Shown: piece after piece, positions 44,102 through 53,979 of the stretch | How the letters are laid out: every line of letters starts with the position of its first letter | Position numbering within the stretch: the stretch's first letter is position 1 | Assembly (NCBI GenBank): GCA_015350385.1 | Contig: WNKI01000002.1 | Location: 10,195,775-10,259,774 of the forward strand | DNA from: Aculops lycopersici | Taxonomy: Eukaryota; Arthropoda; Arachnida; Trombidiformes; Eriophyidae | Length of the DNA stretch: 64,000 nt | Direction: 5' to 3' | The notes under the pieces: model-generated | What the model saw: the letters and a program-made list of their open reading frames with translations, nothing else | Databases searched by the model: none | What the model was told of the DNA's origin: nothing | Made by a program: the position numbers and the translations under genes

Positions 44102-46432
44102 TTAAGTAACATTTAAAGCCTCAAATGTTGTCGGTATCCATATCCTCGGACCTGAGTGTTGATCGATGATGCTCATAATCTCTCTTAAAACTTCGTTCGG
44201 GGTGTCCAATTGGATTGTGGCCGTGAAATAGGTACCAAACTCTTGTTCTAGCTTGTTTGCCGTTTCCATTGCTAGAATAGCCTCCTCACGTGACCACCTC
44301 TTGTTCATCTCAAGTAGCGATTCAATCGACTTGGGTCTTATAAATATTGTTATCGGATAAATATTTGCTTCATGTAACCTCTTGATGGCTTTGGGGCTGA
44401 TGTTTAACAGACAATGTTTGCCAGATTCGGCTACCTCTCGAATGGACTCAATAGAGGTGCCGTATAAGTTGTGGTTAAGTTCACCAGCTTCGACAAATTT
44501 ATGTCTTGCCAAATCTCTTTTCATCTCTTGCATAGAAACAAAGTGATACTTGACTCCGTCAATCTCACCCTCCTTTGGGGGTCTAGTTGTATAAGGCACA
44601 ATTAGTTCCATTTTATAAAATCTCTCATCATCTTGGGCTAAATCATCTCTAATTCCCTCAATCTCCTCTTTAACTGGCCCATAAAGTGCTATAGGTCTTG
44701 CGTAGTTGATGTCTTGCTGAAGGACTGGCTCATAAGATAGGATTGCCTCATCGCCATCCCCGTTCCTAATACTGCCTCGTTCACTGTTTTGGTTTATACT
44801 AGTTGCCGATGAAGAAGATAAAATGCCACGAATGTTTGACTGAGAGCCACCTAGATCATACTCGTCGAGTCCAAGATTTTCTCTCGATTTCATGAAGGGG
44901 AACTTCTTCGAAAATGAAAACTTCTTTCGCCGTCTATCCAGCATGGACTCTGAGCTATTCCTGTTAATAAACTTGACAGTCCTTAGCTTTGCTCTTTCTC
45001 TCTTCTCAACACGCCTCTTCGATGGTATAATTCCATGAACAACGTCCTCTTGTCCATTTTCGAGAATCCTCCTCGCTTGCCACCACTCATCGTCAGAGGC
45101 ATTGATGATATGTAAAATATCTCCAAATCTAAATGACAATCCCTTGCTAGGTAGACCGGAGTCTTTGGATGGATCGTAATCGAACAGGGCTCTAGCATGG
45201 AGAGATCTTTTCCTCGAGGTTTGTAATGTTCCAGTTGATAGCATGTTTCGTTCTCTTAAATTATTAATCTCGTTCTCTATCCTAATATACTCTTCAGGCC
45301 TATATTTCACAACCAATTTTACAGTCTGACCGGCTTGTTTCAATGTAGTTGCAGCCTCTTCATGAGTGGCCAATCTTAGGTCAATTCCATTGACAGATAA
45401 TACTTGATCGCCGCAATGTAATTTGTTAGACCTCTCAGCAGTGCCACCTGGCACAATGTAAGAGATAAATGTTCCACCACCAGCCAGTCCGCCGACAATA
45501 TTGAAACCCAATCCTTTGCTAGTTCGTTGTAAGATTACTGTTCTAGGTAAGCTTGTTATCGTTTTTGCAACATTTGAATTGATTGCTGATGTGGATTTGC
45601 TGTGATGGGCGGCTACTTGTGATGGTGAATTGCTTCTGGCATTCTCTTTGCTAAATAAATTATAACTTCTACTAGCATGACCATCCAATTCATCGGTCTG
45701 CTGTAAGCTCAATGAGGATGATGCTCCTTTTAATTTCGGTGCTCTATTGGTGGTTGTTGTACTGCTGTCTCGCGTGGTCGAATATTGAGTTGAGCCTCTG
45801 AGTAACGCTGAACTACTTTGCACAGCTCGGGGCAGTGGTGGTAGTTGGTAATTTGCCGGCGATGATGATGTAAGGGTGCTAGTGAATAGTCGTGTTGCCG
45901 ATGTCTTGTTATTTAGGATGTTGTTATTGTTGTTGTTATTATTATTATTACTTGTCACACTTGGTGGTGAATATTGTTGCTGTTGTTGCTTCTGTTTTGA
46001 GTAGCTAATACTTGAATTATTTCGACTGACTACCGGTGTCTTCTTTCGTTTAATTAATAATTGCACACGATTGCCAGAATTCTTTAAGGCTGACACAGCT
46101 TCCGAATGTTTAACATCAGCCAGCTCGACATCATCAACACGAACAATAATATCCTCCAACTTCAAGCGACCATCTAAAGCCGCTGGTCCGTTTGGTATAA
46201 AACGAGTTATATAAATACTATTGTCGTTTTTGTAATGCGGATTATCCGTTCCACCAGCAACAGTGAAGCCTAAACCTGAAGATCCTCTCTCGAGTGTTAT
46301 CTCCTCGTATTCCCACCTTGTAGAATTTTGTAGGTGATTCTGATCATGATCATCAGCAAACAAACTATTACCATTCGATGATGAGTTGCCGACTGTTGCT
46401 GCAGCGCTGCTGTTGCTTGCGAATTGGTGCAT
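44102..46432 (-). CDS. Discs-large-type MAGUK with two PDZ domains
   Basis: A 776-aa single-exon scaffold. PDZ1 is at about 42-128 (WEYEEITLERG, GLGFTVAGGTDNPH), then a Ser/Asn/Gln-rich linker at 129-295. A second PDZ at about 296-378 (GLGFNIVGG, RPEEY after it) corresponds to Dlg PDZ3. SH3 is at about 411-476 (ARALFDYDP, DDEWWQA). The HOOK region contains KKFPFMKSREN and LSYEPVLQQDINYARP. The guanylate-kinase domain is at about 579-766 (FVEAGELNHNLYGTS). Dlg scaffolds organise septate/basolateral junctions and synapses. Both the L27 domain and PDZ2 are missing; normally PDZ2 follows PDZ1 directly. The start ATG at 46432 is in frame, but a 5' exon with L27 cannot be excluded. Confidence 0.93.
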   Translation of the reverse strand: MHQFASNSSAAATVGNSSSNGNSLFADDHDQNHLQNSTRWEYEEITLERGSSGLGFTVAGGTDNPHYKNDNSIYITRFIPNGPAALDGRLKLEDIIVRVDDVELADVKHSEAVSALKNSGNRVQLLIKRKKTPVVSRNNSSISYSKQKQQQQQYSPPSVTSNNNNNNNNNNILNNKTSATRLFTSTLTSSSPANYQLPPLPRAVQSSSALLRGSTQYSTTRDSSTTTTNRAPKLKGASSSLSLQQTDELDGHASRSYNLFSKENARSNSPSQVAAHHSKSTSAINSNVAKTITSLPRTVILQRTSKGLGFNIVGGLAGGGTFISYIVPGGTAERSNKLHCGDQVLSVNGIDLRLATHEEAATTLKQAGQTVKLVVKYRPEEYIRIENEINNLRERNMLSTGTLQTSRKRSLHARALFDYDPSKDSGLPSKGLSFRFGDILHIINASDDEWWQARRILENGQEDVVHGIIPSKRRVEKRERAKLRTVKFINRNSSESMLDRRRKKFSFSKKFPFMKSRENLGLDEYDLGGSQSNIRGILSSSSATSINQNSERGSIRNGDGDEAILSYEPVLQQDINYARPIALYGPVKEEIEGIRDDLAQDDERFYKMELIVPYTTRPPKEGEIDGVKYHFVSMQEMKRDLARHKFVEAGELNHNLYGTSIESIREVAESGKHCLLNISPKAIKRLHEANIYPITIFIRPKSIESLLEMNKRWSREEAILAMETANKLEQEFGTYFTATIQLDTPNEVLREIMSIIDQHSGPRIWIPTTFEALNVT

Positions 46433-49400
46433 AATATGAAAGTTTATGAATTATATATTTATAAATAAATAGCAGCGAGGGCGAGGAAAGGAGCGGCAAG
46501 CTTGCTTTCCCAAAAGGCTGATAGATGGTTTGGCGGTAGTTGCACGGCACAGTACAGTTTTACCACCACCACTGATACTAGTAATTCTACCACTACAAGT
46601 ACTACTACTTCAATAATGCGATAGTAGTAGTGGTAGAAGCAATTTTGTGACACTAGTGTGGAACCGTCAAATGAAGTGTGTAGGAATGAATGTTCGCTAT
46701 CGTGCTGTAGTTGCCTTGATGTTTGTAGTGATATGGAGTCACCGATATGGCAAGCTAATGTGATGTCTGCTAGCTTGATGGATTGAGTTATATGGTTTTT
46801 TCTATCAAGTGAGCTAAGTAACAATGTCAGCTTGGTATGTATGTATGCTATCCCAAATTTGTTAGTGGCTGTAGTAGCTGCTCTTGATGTTTGTAACGAC
46901 TAGACTGAGAATACTGTTGATCTCATCTGAGGCTAGCTAAACTGAGAGAGCCAGGCAACTTTATGCTGTTTGCTTACAGTTGCCTCTACTGTATTTTAGT
47001 CGACAGTATGTAGATGTTATTGATGTTGTTGTTCTTGTTGTTTGTGGTGGTAGTGTCTTACTTCTATCGGCTTGATAAAAGTGTCATCCCCCAGAATCGA
47101 GGCTTCCAGATGACACGCACGAATGCTAAATGACAGGCGAGGGAAAATCCAATTTAGATAGACAGCTACAGGCTTTAGTGCTGTCTGTCCAACTCTAGCG
47201 TTAGTTTCTAACGAAGTTTGGCCACTTCGAGTCTTCGTCGAAGTTGTTAAGCTGCTCGAGAAGCAATGATGTGATGAAGTAGTGTTCGTGACTGCACAGT
47301 GGTGGCAACACAGCAAGTGGAAAATTGTGTCCCGTATGGTATCAATGTTATATCAATCAGTGTTAACTTGGTGGATTCAGCTCGATGAGAATGACGACGA
47401 CTACGATGATGATGATGATGGCAACCACTAGGCGCTAGCGTTGGTGCTACTGCCTCTCGATTAAGATAACTTTGACAACCACCAAAACTGTTCGGCGTAG
47501 TCAAAGTTCACAAAGTGTTTGCGCAGACTCAGCTAGCTTGGCAGATCTCTCAACTGTGGCAGCCAATATTGACTACAACAACCGCAATGCTGATGATGAG
47601 GAATCAGCCAACTTGACGTGCTTCCGTCTTGTTTTCTTCTAAAACAAAATCACTAGGACTCGTCGTTTATCTATATGTTTGTTGCAACTCGCCTACGACT
47701 ACGACGAGTTCAGCTGCTGGCTTAAGTAGAATTGCAAACAATGGAAGCAGCAGTGGTGATTATTGTTGCAGATGAATGCGGCCATACGACTTATTGCTGT
47801 CTACCTCAAACAATTTCATTAATTCTAGGACAAAACGTTATCCTTGGGTGAAATATAAAGGTAAGCGAATGTCAAATTTCGCTTCTCTTTCTTGGTAGCT
47901 TGTGCTAATACTGTTAAGTTTTGTTAGTTGAGAGAAAAAACTATTCTATCTTGAAATCAACTTAGTTGATATGCGAATGTTCTGACTGGGGAATAATATA
48001 AAGTAGTGAACCAGAATAATGTGGACAATGTTTGCACTTGTTGGTCCTTGCTCTTTTCTCGCTTGCTGCTTGATTGTGGCGTTGATTCAAGGAAAAGATG
48101 CTAATATCAAAATTTACGCTTTGCTTCTTATTTAAGTTGAAGGTGTATAGATAAATAGAAACACTCTTGCCAGATGCGGGGAAGTTTGAGTTTAAAAATC
48201 TCAGTAGTTCATTAGTTTAGGAATAAATAATAAATAATTTTAGTAAAATATTCACCAAAATTCTTCGAATATTTCTGTCCCCCTTGCTTGCAAAAATTCG
48301 CTCACCTCACAGTTGAGTTGTCTGACCGTCATCCAAGTGCAGTCCTTTGAGGCAGCAGTAACAATAGCTGACACATGCAAATGAACTCGTTGTCTGGTGT
48401 TGTGTTTTTCTGCACACTCGTCACGTTGCCAAGGTGTCCCCTTGTGTCAGCTTGTGTTAGATTAATGGAGAGCGAGTGCGAAAGAGAGGTAAAAATATTA
48501 GCCAGGTAAAATTACAGTCAATAAGGGATCAAAGTGGTAGCGTTATAATATAATTTGTTCGCTTGCTGCCGTTTTCGTCGTCATCATCGTCGTCGTTATC
48601 GTTGTAAGGAAAGAGGAGTAAGCAACATGTCGCTTATCCCTGTATTTTGAAGGCAGCAGTGGCGGCAGACACAATTTTCAACAGTTGGCCGTGACCATTA
48701 CATCTTCCCTCGAAGAGTCGCGGTGTTATTTCTATCTATTTCCCTGTGCCTCTGCCCCTGAAAACTGACGGCAGCTTCAATGTAGTAGTAACAGCAGAGG
48801 CAACGGCGGCAGCCATACCAAAGTGGCGGTGATGCTGCTATTGCTGGCCCTGTTGCTGTTGCATTTAAACTGCAGTTTTGGTGCAGCCACCTGAACCTGG
48901 ACGAGGCGTCGCCTGTGTTTTGCCATTCGAGGAAGCCGCAGTCAATTCAAGGCTGTAGCGCGTCATCGGCGGTCGACTCATTCGAATTTCTATGAGTGCA
49001 CTTGTGTGTGCAAAGCTACAAGTGGCCGGCAGCGGCGCACATCTACACTAGTCATCGCCATTGCATTTGCTGTAGAACCACCGCTGCAGTGATTTGGAGT
49101 TTAGAAAGGAGTGGCAAGACCACAACAAGTGTGTGCAGTAATCATCGTTCAATTGCTATACATTTGTAAGCGAGCGAGTCCCTCTGTGAAGTGGAGCCTG
49201 CCACTACAACCTGTTGGCTAGTCTCTCGGCTGTAGAGAATCTGCTGCAACTGACTGACTCCCTGGCCAATTCCCTTTTATCTAGCTGTGAATCAGCACAT
49301 TAGTAAGACCGCAAATGCGGCGGAATCCTTCTGCTGTTTGCAGCATATGGATGGATGGCGGATATTTGTTTCCTGCAGTTTAGAGAAGTTGCTGCGGCAA

Positions 49401-50499
49401 CTTTTATCCTAGTTTCAGTGTTTTGAAGCCCAAGTTTTTCTCATCAAATCTACGAGTTTGCACCACTTGTTCACCACTCTACATTGGCACATTGGTATTG
49501 CGAATCGCAGTTTGCGATGTGGTTCGCAGTTTAAGAAGGCAGGATCAGAGGGCAAAACTTGTGTGCCATAAAAATAGTACATAAAGTAATGGTAATGTTC
49601 GCCGCTGTTCCTCCTCCTTCTCCTAAATAATCGACCACTGCGCCAAAAGCCGTAACAAAAAGTGGGCAAACAAGTGCACAAGATGGACTGGAGAGAAAAT
49701 CCCCGACGGGCGGCGGTCATTTGCCACGCCTCGTTGAGTTGCCGAATTGGTCGTATGTTCATACCAACCTTATGCGAGCGCCGCACCCTCGCCCTGGACA
49801 ACTGACCCGACGCAGCAGGGAGAAAACCCGCAAATGCAACGCGAAAGTTTAGGGCTCGCTGGCATCTTGCACACATAAAAACATAGGAGCACACATAGAT
49901 GGAGCGAGAGAGAGAGAGAGAGAGAGAGTCGATTTTCCCTATGACTCCTCCAAGTCCTCTGTTTTCCAGCTCACAAAACAGCGATGAATTTCTCTTTCTG
50001 GATGCTCGCCGCACTGTGGCCGCGGCGGGTTCAATGTTTCTGATTGCTGTATTGTTTGCGGTATGCGCTCGCTGACGAGTGGTGCATCAGTGGTGAGTCG
50101 CCCGGTCGCCATCCCCGCAGCGCATTTCGCCATTGCCTGCTGCATTGCCGTCGCCGCCGCCGCTGCGTCTCCTTCGATCGACCCAACAAAATAACTAACG
50201 AAGGAACCAACGAACGAACCAACTACCGACCGCTTGAGGGACGGACAGAGCAATTGGGAAAAGCAAAAGTTTGTTTTCATATTGCAAGTCTGTCGGCGAT
50301 AGAACAGAACACCAACGAGGACATGTATTTTTTATAATCAATCAACCAATTAATATTGAGGATATTCTTGATGACAAATTAGATTATGTTAATAAAAGGC
50401 CAAGAGGTATAAGTGACCACAAACCTAAAACTATTACTAATATCATTAGATACTGCTGCTAGCAAAAGCTGCATATTATTATATAACAACCATAATAAT
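46433..50499. other. Divergent intergenic region between dlg and Rac1
   Basis: About 4 kb without a supported gene, holding the promoters and leaders of both neighbours. A 199-aa minus frame (49415-50014) starts only with GTG and runs through an (AG)n repeat, so I treat it as chance. Microsatellites include short ATG/GTC runs and (AG)n at 49908-49928. Confidence 0.45.
49908..49928. repeat. (AG)n microsatellite
   Basis: About ten uninterrupted GA dinucleotides. Confidence 0.9.
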
Positions 50500-51081
50500 A
50501 TGCAGTCAATCAAATGTGTGGTAGTCGGCGATGGTGCAGTTGGTAAAACATGTCTACTTATTAGTTATACAACCAATGCATTCCCTGGCGAATACATACC
50601 CACTGTCTTTGACAATTACTCAGCAAATGTTATGGTTGATGGAAAGCCAATTAATTTAGGTCTTTGGGATACGGCCGGTCAGGAGGATTATGATCGATTA
50701 AGACCCTTGTCATATCCACAAACAGATGTATTTCTTATTTGTTTCTCTCTCATAAGTCCGGCCTCTTTTGAGAATGTTAGAGCTAAATGGTATCCAGAAG
50801 TTAGGCATCATTGTCCTGGTGTGCCAATTATATTGGTTGGAACAAAATTAGATCTCAGAGATGAGAGCAAAACAATTGATAAATTAAAAGATAGAAAACT
50901 AGCACCCATAACCTACCCACAAGGATTGGCAATGTCTAAAGAGATTGGTGCTGTTAAATACTTAGAATGCTCTGCATTGACGCAAAGATTTTTAAAGAAT
51001 GTCTTCGATGAAGCAATCAGGGCAGTCTTATGCCCTCAACCGAAGCCAAGGCGTCGGAGGTTCAAATGTTCAGTGATATAA
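50500..51081 (+). CDS. RAC1: Rac1-type Rho GTPase
   Basis: A 193-aa single-exon GTPase nearly identical to animal Rac1. The P loop GDGAVGKT is at 10-17, switch I TVFDNYSA (35-42), DTAGQED (57-63), TKLD (115-118) and CSAL (157-160). The polybasic tail PRRRRFK precedes the CAAX box CSVI for prenylation. It cycles between GDP and GTP at the membrane to drive actin remodelling; DOCK-B proteins such as the one in this window are its known GEFs. I use the ATG at 50500; 29 upstream in-frame codons are unlike any Rac. A variation is Phe164 where Rac proteins have Gly (TQRFLKNVF). The 3' UTR probably runs to the AATAAA at 51678. Confidence 0.97.
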   Translation: MQSIKCVVVGDGAVGKTCLLISYTTNAFPGEYIPTVFDNYSANVMVDGKPINLGLWDTAGQEDYDRLRPLSYPQTDVFLICFSLISPASFENVRAKWYPEVRHHCPGVPIILVGTKLDLRDESKTIDKLKDRKLAPITYPQGLAMSKEIGAVKYLECSALTQRFLKNVFDEAIRAVLCPQPKPRRRRFKCSVI

Positions 51082-51958
51082 TAGTGATAATATACAAATT
51101 AACACCAAGAACAACAACAACATCAAACAATAACATCAATTTCAACATCACAATAACAACCAATCGTCAACTCAAAGGCCAGAGTCTTCGCCTTGAACTG
51201 GACCGTCCTCTTTAGCTAGCGGCTATTCGCAATTCTACTTTATTTACACACTCATCATTACAAACTTTATTGGCATGGACTTGAATATATCTATCAAACC
51301 AACATGGAATGGTCATTGGTTTTTTTGCTGCCCCAACCGATCGAGACGTTGCCACAGTTATTTTGGAAAAATTGTAAACAGATATGCAATCGACTAGTAG
51401 CTTTGATCTCGGGCAATCTCCTCACAAAAAAGAAGCTTAACTACTATACCATACAATAGTAAGGCATACAATCACACACCCAGTTCTTCATCTAGAACTC
51501 TACTCTGAGCTCCTAGATCACTGAAGCATCATCTTAGAAAGCAAATGATGATACAAGAAGTCATAGCCCAACGTCGATCTTGAACCGAAGAAAAGAAGAT
51601 TAAATTTTCAATCGATGCGATAGATAGAGCGAGTTATTGTTATTCATCTTATTATATATCACTAAATTATATATAATAATAAACCCATCATCATCAAATC
51701 ACCTACACCTATACATACAAAATATTACTACTTTCGGTATCATTATTATTGCCGTGTGTACATATATTTATCAGGATACTATATCCGGGTCCATAGTATT
51801 ATATTGGGGATCAATTGCCATGTCACAAGTAAGAGAGAAGTTATTGGAACAAGAGATAAAGATGTAATAATTGTGACCTATTTAGTAAATTCAATAGATT
51901 GCTGTCACAACAAAACTGTTTGATGTTGTGTCGAACTATCCTGCATGTCATCAATCTT
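51082..51958. other. Rac1 3' UTR and intergenic region
   Basis: AT-rich, with AAC/AAT-type repeats just after the Rac1 stop and an AATAAA at 51678-51683. No supported gene. Confidence 0.5.
51678..51683 (+). terminator. Candidate poly(A) signal of Rac1
   Basis: AATAAA about 600 bp after the stop, in an AT-rich stretch. Confidence 0.5.
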
Positions 51959-52555
51959 TCAAGTTCCATTTGCGACCTTGAGGTGCACCAAAATAGTTAA
52001 GATCATTAGTGGTAGTGTGAGATAAAAAAGACCTGTTTGATCTAGAATGCTTTTAGCTGCATTACATGCCTCAGAGTCGCAAGTCAAAACGCAGCTTCTA
52101 TATTCTCTATCGCCCGTCGGTTGTCTAACATACTTGCAATAACTTCCCTGGTCGTTAGAGGCGCAGAACCTCTTGGTACCAAGTTCACCTGTTGTAAGGG
52201 TTGTTATTTTGTTTTCGTTGTTGTTGACATCGGTGTTATTAGATTGGTCATCAAATGTCAGTTGTGCGAACTATAGCAATCTAAACTCACCTGCATACAC
52301 ATTGGTAGTTTTAACACAGTACTTGGCATTCGTCAAGTTGCCACAATCTTTTGGCACTAATCTTGAATCATCTGGTACATTCTCGACACACTCAATGTCG
52401 TTCTTACTATCGCAAATGTAACACTTGAAGGCAGTTACTTCTACACTGATTAACGTTGTCAGTATAATAAATAAACAAGAGGTGATACTTAATAAGGCAA
52501 AGGTTTGGATGGGCCGTAGGTTACTGTCATCTCGATTGACTCGGTGGGTAAGCAT
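51959..52555 (-). CDS. Ly6/QVR-family GPI-anchored protein, two exons
   Basis: Exon 1 is 52555-52291 and exon 2 is 52188-51959, joined across a 102-bp intron (donor GTGAGT, acceptor CAG) to give 164 aa. Residues about 17-42 form a signal peptide. The mature domain has ten cysteines in QVR/Ly6 order: FKCYICDS (45, 48), 55, 71, 80 in exon 1 and 97, 106, 121, 125, 130 in exon 2, ending with the family CN signature (CDSEACN). The C-terminal segment from about 142 is hydrophobic and suits a GPI-attachment signal. Arthropod relatives (quiver/sleepless, boudin, crooked) modulate ion channels or septate junctions; which one this matches is unclear. The first exon alone would read into the intron and stop after 94 aa. 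Confidence 0.85.
52189..52290 (-). other. Intron of the Ly6/QVR gene
   Basis: A 102-bp intron with GTGAGT donor and CAG acceptor on the minus strand. It splits a Gly codon (phase 1), and joining the exons completes the ten-cysteine pattern. Confidence 0.85.
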
Positions 52556-53139
52556 CTCGAGGTAAATAGGTCTATTTCTTCAATACTTTTTTCAAGCGCT
52601 CAATCAAAACCAGAACTAACTAACTAATCTAAAATTACAAATTGTCAGTTGACTGGACAAGCGGTCTAACGTTTCTTCATTTCTACTTTCTATGTTGCCT
52701 CAATTAAACTTTTGCTGCTTAACTTGCGAGATCCATATGCTGCAATCTTGTTCTCCAAACTCGTCCAGGATGCATGGTGTTTATTTCTAGATTGATGTGC
52801 ACTGGCACCAAGCCAGCGGCTGGCCGCTAAATATTCAACAAGCGATGAGCGACACTGCGGTCCTCGCTGATGCCGCTGGTAAGGACAAGGTGACGCAACA
52901 ACAACCTGTTTCATGCCGAGCAAGGGGCAACAGGTGTGCCCGATTGTCGCTTACCTGTCTGCACACACAGCGACGCTCGGTGGCAATGTGTGAAAACTAA
53001 AGCAACTGAGTGCAAGGTACTGAATTGCAGACTAGCAAAGCAGGGTTATAACCTTGCTAAAGAAATTGAATTAGATTTCTTGCAGTCCGGGCGAGATCTA
53101 ATTCTAGTCTTGGTATCAAGAGCGAGAAAAAATTCCTTT
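52556..53139. other. Intergenic region upstream of the Ly6 gene
   Basis: No supported gene. Likely contains the Ly6 promoter and leader. A minus-strand T6 run at 53127-53132 is the Pol III terminator of the adjacent tRNA-Gly. Confidence 0.5.
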
Positions 53140-53209
53140 GCATCGACCGGGAGTCGAACCCGGCTCACATCGTTGGAAGCGAAGCATCATACCGATAGAC
53201 CATCGATGC
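53140..53209 (-). tRNA. tRNA-Gly (anticodon UCC)
   Basis: Read on the minus strand, a 70-nt cloverleaf has acceptor arms GCATCGA and TCGATGC. The loop CTTCCAA has anticodon TCC, and the T arm is CCGGG-TTCGACT-CCCGG. The D loop is short. The anticodon stem CTTCG/CGATG has one T-T mismatch at positions 28-42, and the D stem has one at 13-22. B box intact; T6 terminator downstream at 53127-53132. Probably functional. Confidence 0.9.
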
Positions 53210-53979
53210 TTGAGTACAGATTAATACGGTGCTTTTCGTCCATCAAATGAGGACCTAGTTAATAAAGGTTCTAGTGGTGGGGCGCAAAACCATATGGTAG
53301 ACACCATAGGTGCGCGCTTGCCGTGATTCATTTCAACAAGCTACCTGTTGCACAATCTTATCAAGCTGCTTCAACTCACTTCGTCGACAGTTTCATCAGC
53401 GACACTCACGCGCAACTATCCTCAGGGAATGATACATGGACCGCTCTGTCGAGACCAAAGAAGCTCGGAAAATCAATACTGGTTTGTCGGTATGATGGAA
53501 TGAATCAACCTGCTCGTCTGTATCGGTGCCAAGGTTTGGCTGATGGAAATTTTGATTCGCTATGCATAATAGGACCAAATTTTTGGCAACATTACTCACA
53601 AAAAGAAAAACGTACAAATCTTGTCGATTTGGGTCGCAATAAGAGATACAGTTAGATTGCTAGAAGCAGTTTCTCTACTCCAATTCCATTGCTAGTCAGT
53701 ATTGTAGATTAAAAATAGCTTTAGCTGGTTCGCTTTCATTGACAACTCAAAATCAAACCTGATAGATGAAAAATCCGATAGAGATTTATGACGCCAACGG
53801 AGAGCCCATGGGACAATCTTGATAAGAAACAAAATAACAATAATAAAAATAATGGAATTAGAAGCCAACAGGTGAGATAATCCGTTTGCCCAGACGTGGG
53901 ATGACGATTTTTGTCTTGGACAATAGAACTTGTATGAATTTATCTTGAAGAAAGTGTAAACTTGTCGCTGCTAGACAAA
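53210..53979. other. Intergenic region upstream of the MAM/LDLa gene
   Basis: A 110-codon plus frame (53323-53655) begins only at a GTG and resembles no family I know. Otherwise I see nothing but the presumed promoter and AT-rich leader of the next gene. Confidence 0.45.

Noticed and set aside
49415..50014. 199-aa minus-strand open frame upstream of Rac1
   Set aside because: It starts only at GTG, runs through the (AG)n repeat as Ser-Leu, has no recognisable domain and lies in the divergent promoter region.
53323..53655. 110-aa plus-strand frame after tRNA-Gly
   Set aside because: GTG start, no family resemblance, and it directly precedes the MAM/LDLa promoter. Chance is more likely.
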